Assembly (NCBI GenBank): GCA_013368315.1
Contig: JAACJM010000013.1
Coordinates: 868,001-932,000 of the forward strand
Direction of reading: 5' to 3'
Length of the DNA: 64,000 nucleotides
Source of the DNA: Tetrapyrgos nigripes
Lineage: Eukaryota > Basidiomycota > Agaricomycetes > Agaricales > Campanellaceae
Under the pieces are notes generated by a model. That model worked only from the letters and a program-made list of their open reading frames with translations. It did not search any database and was not told the origin of the DNA. Shown in pieces: positions 59,685-64,000 of this stretch. A program made the position numbers and the translations under genes. Within the stretch, counting starts at the first letter, position 1. Each line of letters opens with the position of its first letter.

Positions 59685-59872
59685 TAATTACCGGCGCATT
59701 TCATATTTCAGAAGGAGATAGAATACAACCTACTTAGACGCTATGGCACTACAGCATTTGAAGGCTCCACAGCAGAGGCCGTTCAAAAAAGGAAGCATAA
59801 TCAGTGTAGAAAAGGACTTTCCTAGTTTAGCTGAATGACAGTTGTGTCACGACCCCGCGCGTCCCTTTCCAA

Positions 59873-61091
59873 ATGACCACCATCTCGCGTTCTACATCTC
59901 CCTCAACGTCCGATTCCTCAGTCAACGAACCCGTTGGAATCAATGGAAATGGCATATATGAACCCTCAGCATCCCGCCCATCTTCACCCATTTCAGATAG
60001 CGTCAAGTGTCTATGGGAAGACTGCGGAATTGTCTTTACTCATCTCCCTTCCTTAATTGAACATATACATAAAGGTGCGTATGATGTTTTCCTTATAGAT
60101 GATAACTCTTTTAAACGTGTTTTAGAACACATCGGTGTCCACAAATCTACCTACACTTGCGAATGGGTCGGTTGCCATCGACGAGGGATGTCCCAAACTT
60201 CTCGGTTCGCTCTCCTATCACATCTCCGTTCTCATACGGGTGAAAAACCTTTCATATGCTCACTTCCTCGTGCGTTTCCTTATACAAAATGCTCCACGCC
60301 TCAGTAAACTGACTAAAGGAACGATAACTACCTTTTTTGTTGTACATAGAATGTGACAAGTCTTTCACCCGCTCTGACGCTCTCGCTAAACACATGCGCC
60401 TTCAACATCAAATTGACCCTCCAGCTCCAGGAAGAGGAGGAAAACGCAAAAGAGGACAGGAAGATCCAGCAACCCCGTCTAAAGCGGGTTCACCGCCACC
60501 CAATGGTGTCGGAGATGCAGTCAACACTTTCAATGTGGAGAATGCAGGAGCCTATGCGGACAATATGCATATGGATGATGCGGATATGGATTATGAGAGT
60601 TTCACGATGGCGAATGGACAGGATATGCTGAAAAGTGGGAGAGAAAAGCATCTTAGCCACCCGAGGGCACGACATGAAGGGAATGGCACAGTTGGCGAGG
60701 AAGGTGATGGGCACAATTCTTCATCATCCGATGCGATCCCATCACGTCTGATGGAAACATACGATCCTGCGACGAACACAATCTTGGGTCGTTCACCTGA
60801 GATGGTCATGTATATCCTGATGAAGTCGAGGTATCGATATGCGTTGGAGCAGAACGACTTCATGAAGGAGGAGTTGAAGCAACTTCAGGCGGAATTGGCG
60901 AAGGAAAGGGAGGCGAAGGAGTACGCTCTGGATCAGGTCTTGAAAGGACAATTCGGGTACGTTTGTCTCTTACGCTACTGTGATTGACTCTTGACTCTTC
61001 TTTTCTTAGACCTGAAGCAGATGCGCTGATTGACCCCGGAGTATATCAGCACCAAAATTCATTGGAAGGACCGCCTTTACAGCCTCAGTAA
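59873..61091 (+). CDS. C2H2 zinc-finger protein (YY1/Iec1-like candidate)
   Basis: Four exons (introns 60075-60125, about 60270-60350, about 60958-61009). Zinc-finger text: VKCLWEDCGIVFTHLPSLIEH-IHK; YTCEWVGCHRRGMSQTSRFA-LLSHLRSHTGEKPFICSLP; then after the intron QCDKSFTRSDALAKHMRLQH. So there are three C2H2 units with a TGEKPF linker. An acidic/Asn-rich linker follows, then PEMVMYILMKSRYRYALEQN and the coiled coil FMKEELKQLQAELAKEREAK. The fission-yeast INO80 subunit Iec1 has a comparable finger and helix layout; this assignment is tentative. Start: ATG at 59873 opens a Ser-rich N-terminus. Stop at 61089-61091. Confidence 0.75.
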
Positions 61092-61234
61092 AATTTGAGT
61101 CTTCAATCACAGAAGTTCGCATTACCTCTATCCTCGTCGCATTGCTCTGTGTATTGTACATTAAAGCTATCTATTGGGACAGAAATACTGTATACCTACA
61201 ATATACCAAGTCCAAGTGTGAAACACTAATAACG

Positions 61235-61268
<34 letters not shown>
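61235..61268 (+). repeat. Homopolymer of 34 A
   Basis: Uninterrupted A34 between the convergent ends of the C2H2 gene and CTK2, about 145 bp after the C2H2 stop. Could be a slipped tract, a retroposed poly(A) end or an assembly artefact. Confidence 0.8.
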
Positions 61269-61269
<1 letters not shown>

Positions 61270-61283
61270 GATGCCACATTGGG

Positions 61284-63014
61284 TCATATCCTCGGCGCCT
61301 CAAACCCCTGTGGTTCAAACAAGAACCTCACAGTACCTTCGTTCCTCCCTACTTTCGCTTCTGTTTCCTTCTCTACCATCCCATTCGCATTTCCAGCTTG
61401 AGATCCCTGGACCTGTCCCCAGTCCTTGCTCATTCCTATCCCTGGCCCAGCAGCGTTGCTAGTGGAATTGACCGCGATCCCATTCAGATACATCTCTCTA
61501 AAACTCTTCCTAGACATCGGTTCATGATCACTCTCCCTCATCGCAATCTTCAGCCTGATTAAGACATCGGTCTTATACGGAAGCTGAGGTGGATAATTAT
61601 TTGGATTGCTCAAATTATTGGGGTTGTTGGGGTTGGGATAGGAGTGACTTCTTTCTCGAGGTGAAGGATGAGGTGAAGGCGATTGGGGTGTACTGGGTGA
61701 TGTGTTGGCGGAGGGATTTTGAGTGCCTTGAATCAATATGTCAACAAGAAGGTGGGCTATGGCTGATTTCAGACAACCAGCAGTTAGTGACTGAGGATTT
61801 CCAGGAGAAAGAAAAGCCTACCTTCCAACTCCTCCAACGCACTTCTAAACTTTTGCTCCCATGGTCCTCTCTGACCCAGCTCACTAGCTAGTTGCAATGC
61901 TTTTTTCTGCTCCTCACTCTCCGGTTGCTCAAAGGTGATGAGAAGAGCAGCGACATAAAGACTACCCAGTGCAAGCGTATGCGGAGGATATGACAGTGGC
62001 AGGCTAGACCGATACGAGTCAATAGCCAGTCGGTAGGCAAGTTTTGTTAGCGTTTTCGTGGCTAGAATTAGAAAAGATTAGAATGAGTGTTTGCAAATAT
62101 GTCGAAGAAAAAGTCCTCACTAACCGTGGACAAGGGCTTAGTGAGGACTATTGGAGAATAGATGGCATTAACACACATTACTCACCAGTCAACGCTTTTC
62201 CAATTTTGATAACGTAGGGGAAGGGCATCCGAGAGGTGAAATTGAAGCAAATAGTTTCAAGGATGAGTCGCTCGACAGCGAGGAGCCGTTGACGGTCGTG
62301 TTCGACAACCTGTGTACATCAAAGGAAAGAGAAGTAAGCCAGAATACCCCAATACAACGGCGAAACAGAAGCTTGACAGAGAATGGCAAGAAGACTCACC
62401 TGAGGATCCATCGTATCCAAATCCACTTCACCCGACGGGTTCTTCGACTTTCCAGCCAATTCTGGAAACCTGACAGAGTACGAGTTCGCCAGAATCTCCC
62501 TAGGCTTTTTGAGTGTATCGTGCATCTTCGTAGATACGTATAGGGCAGCGAGACAGACGTCCTAAAAAGTATTGTCAGTACAATGTCCTGCAGTGTCGTT
62601 CCTCAGTTGCTCTTTAGCACTCTCCAAGTTGTGAAAAAGAGCATAACGAAGATGAACAACGGCGAACACAGTGAAAAGGTCACTTACAATATAGTTGAAA
62701 TCCTTCCTCGGGAAAAATAAATGAAACCTATGATACAAACTCTGACTTGTCGCTATCGTCCTCCTAGGGAAACCCATTCGACCACCAAGAGCTTCTAGAA
62801 AACTTGCAGCAGAGTTTCGAATTCTTTCCTCTTGATGAAGACCCATTTTTCCTCGTTGTTTTTCGGAAAGAGATTCGACTTCGGACGGGGTGAAGTAGGG
62901 ATAATGGTATTTGACGGAGGAGGCGGGTTGGGCGGAAGTACTGGTTTGGGTTTGCGAAGACATTCCCATTGTAGGAGTCTGGCTAGGGTGATAGGAAACT
63001 GCTTTTGGGATCAT
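61284..63014 (-). CDS. CTK2: CTD-kinase cyclin subunit Ctk2 (cyclin K/Lsc1-like)
   Basis: ATG at 63012-63014. Cyclin-box text: TPSEVESLSEKQRGKMGLHQ, FLEALGGRMGFPRRTIATSQ, SLYHRFHLFFPRKDFNYI across an intron to DVCLAALYVSTKMHDTLKKP, REILANSYSVRFPELAGKS, then RQRLLAVERLILETICFNFT and RMPFPYVIKIGKALTG. A second cyclin fold follows (YRLAIDSYRSSLPLSYPPHT, LALGSLYVAALLITF) and a Pro/Asn-rich tail ends at the TGA 61284-61286. Ctk2 activates the kinase Ctk1, which phosphorylates Ser2 of the RNA polymerase II CTD. ACGCGT lies 52 nt upstream. Confidence 0.88.
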
Positions 63015-63066
63015 GGTGATGGTAAAGTAAAAGTACAGCAGTGCAGGCGCGTGACGCAGAGTCTCA

Positions 63067-63072
63067 ACGCGT
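63067..63072. promoter_or_regulatory. ACGCGT upstream of CTK2
   Basis: Fifty-two nt before the CTK2 ATG. Same hexamer as upstream of four other genes in this window. Confidence 0.35.
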
Positions 63073-63221
63073 CGGCCAACACTTTCAGCTCCAGGAGATC
63101 CAATGTGTTATAATACATTAAGCAATTACTGTTAACTAGTCTTATGTAGAGTAGAGATAGGGAGTCAGTACATATATGGTACAACATAGATCATCGTAAA
63201 TATCGCAACGCATTTCACAGC

Positions 63222-64000
63222 CTACAGGTCCGCCCTTGGCACTTCTCTTCCAACAAGTCCAGTAATCCCTATTCCTCCATACAGAGACCCAGCAACCTTA
63301 GCGAGCCAGGGCACTATAAATGGCAAGAGAAACCTGGCTGGGCTGATGAAAGGAGGGATGACCATTCCGCTTCCTAAACCCCTCCGATGCCAGCTATCAA
63401 CCATGTTCTGAGATACTGGCCCGAACATCCAGAACCACACCCAAAGACGACCAGGCCACCCTCCTACTCTCATCTTCCTACCAAACAACACCTTTGATAG
63501 TGAAGAGAACAGCCTCTCGAAGATCAACACAGGTGCTTGTATTCCGAAAAATATGATTGGGGCGGAAGAGAAAGTGGCATGATTGGTAGGCGAGAACATG
63601 GTGTAGATTGCCACTTCATGGAATAACCCTGAAGCCAAAAAGGTCCCAACTACAGAGACAATTTCTGAAAGCTGTTTCCGAGCTCCGGGGAACATGGGTG
63701 GAATAAGGAATCTGACCAGATGATAGGAGGGAAGACCACCAAAGACAATGAATGTGCGACGAAGGAGCTGATGCCAGCGTTTCGACCACAGTTCGTGCAT
63801 GGAATTACTCTTCCAAGGGTTGTCTAGGACGGGAGGCCAATTGGCGGGGTCGTCATCGCATAAGGCAACCGCAATGAAGGTGCAGAGATCATAAACCATC
63901 CCAAACCCAGCCAACAAAGAAGAGCCGGTAAGGATGTGTACGAAGGTCGATACCGCGTATCTTTGGACGAGAGGAAGAGATGGATAAAACATGGATCCGC
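63222..64000 (-). CDS. Wax-synthase-like membrane O-acyltransferase, partial
   Basis: Runs off the right edge, so the N-terminus is missing. Visible: YAVSTFVHILTGSSLLAGFG, the family signature NPWKSNSMHELWSKRWHQLL (NxWxSxSxxxFW-like), a membrane helix, and SEIVSVVGTFLASGLFHEVA with the likely catalytic His. Several more hydrophobic segments follow (APIIFFGIQAPVLIFERLF; GRLWVWFWMFGPVSQNMV). Matches the wax-synthase domain of MBOAT-like enzymes that acylate alcohols or fungal terpenoids. Substrate unknown; the stop is at 63222. Confidence 0.8.
   Translation of the reverse strand, partial: GSMFYPSLPLVQRYAVSTFVHILTGSSLLAGFGMVYDLCTFIAVALCDDDPANWPPVLDNPWKSNSMHELWSKRWHQLLRRTFIVFGGLPSYHLVRFLIPPMFPGARKQLSEIVSVVGTFLASGLFHEVAIYTMFSPTNHATFSSAPIIFFGIQAPVLIFERLFSSLSKVLFGRKMRVGGWPGRLWVWFWMFGPVSQNMVDSWHRRGLGSGMVIPPFISPARFLLPFIVPWLAKVAGSLYGGIGITGLVGREVPRADL

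Larger units (their letters stand above)
59359..59872. other. Intergenic, pseudogene to C2H2 gene; contains a MITE
   Basis: About 510 bp, A/T-rich in the middle, holding the MITE at 59577-59684 and the palindrome at 59551-59574. The remainder is the promoter of the zinc-finger gene. Confidence 0.5.

Noticed and set aside
1..64000. tRNA, rRNA or CRISPR loci
   Set aside because: I looked for cloverleaf-type B-box and GTTCGA signals and for spaced direct repeats and saw none I could support; a tRNA scan would be decisive.

Overview
The window is nuclear DNA of a filamentous basidiomycete, most likely a mushroom-forming agaricomycete. Reasons: intron-rich genes with introns of about 50-60 bases that interrupt recognisable eukaryotic proteins; expanded F-box/LRR genes; disordered Ser/Pro-rich proteins; and families typical of this group, such as the large GT2 glycosyltransferase that begins MDYDRWD and the NTF2-like/FMO fusion. 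No rRNA, tRNA, CRISPR array or bacterial-type operon was recognised. Gene models below were joined by hand from frames and splice signals.

Layout. 1-4.1 kb: two tandem F-box/LRR paralogues (+), the first with a TPR N-terminus like Pof3/Dia2. 4.25-8.2 kb: a many-exon GT2 glycosyltransferase (-) with two microexons and a probable frameshift near its end. 8.7-10.4 kb: CDC37 (+) with a perfect heat-shock element in its promoter. 10.8-12.7 kb: ORC5 (-), divergent from an AAGAB/p34-like adaptin-binding protein (+, 12.9-14.5 kb). 14.9-19.2 kb: a large methyltransferase (+). 21.2-22.5 kb: MCM1/SRF-type MADS box (-) with a 14-nt microexon, followed by a 4-kb gene-poor stretch. 26.5-29.7 kb: Red1/ZFC3H1-like protein (-). 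29.9-32.0 kb: NiCoT nickel transporter (-). 32.4-34.8 kb: NCA2 (-). 35.7-36.4 kb: small secreted protein (+). 37.1-38.5 kb: Ser-rich membrane protein (+). 39.1-39.9 kb: NC2-alpha (+), convergent with SLD5 (-). 41.8-47.6 kb: two abutting, overlapping Ser/Pro-rich reading frames (-). 48.8-50.4 kb: protein with a duplicated N-terminal module (+). 50.6-53.0 kb: flavin monooxygenase (-). 54.9-55.4 kb: PUA/ASCH-like protein (-) between diverged repeats. 56.5-57.7 kb: TAF11 (-). 57.8-59.4 kb: decayed F-box/LRR pseudogene (+). 59.6 kb: a 108-bp Tc1/mariner-type MITE. 59.9-61.1 kb: C2H2 factor (+). 61.3-63.0 kb: CTD-kinase cyclin CTK2 (-). 63.2-64 kb: partial wax-synthase-like acyltransferase (-).

Most genes are housekeeping and are not a metabolic cluster. 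Several act in DNA replication (ORC5, SLD5, possibly the Pof3-like F-box protein) or RNA polymerase II transcription (MCM1, NC2-alpha, TAF11, CTK2). I found no convincing undescribed system. The best leads are the microexons with a GC-AG intron in MCM1, the microexons in the GT2 gene, the recurrent ACGCGT hexamer just upstream of start codons, the overlapping Ser-rich pair, and the MITE.
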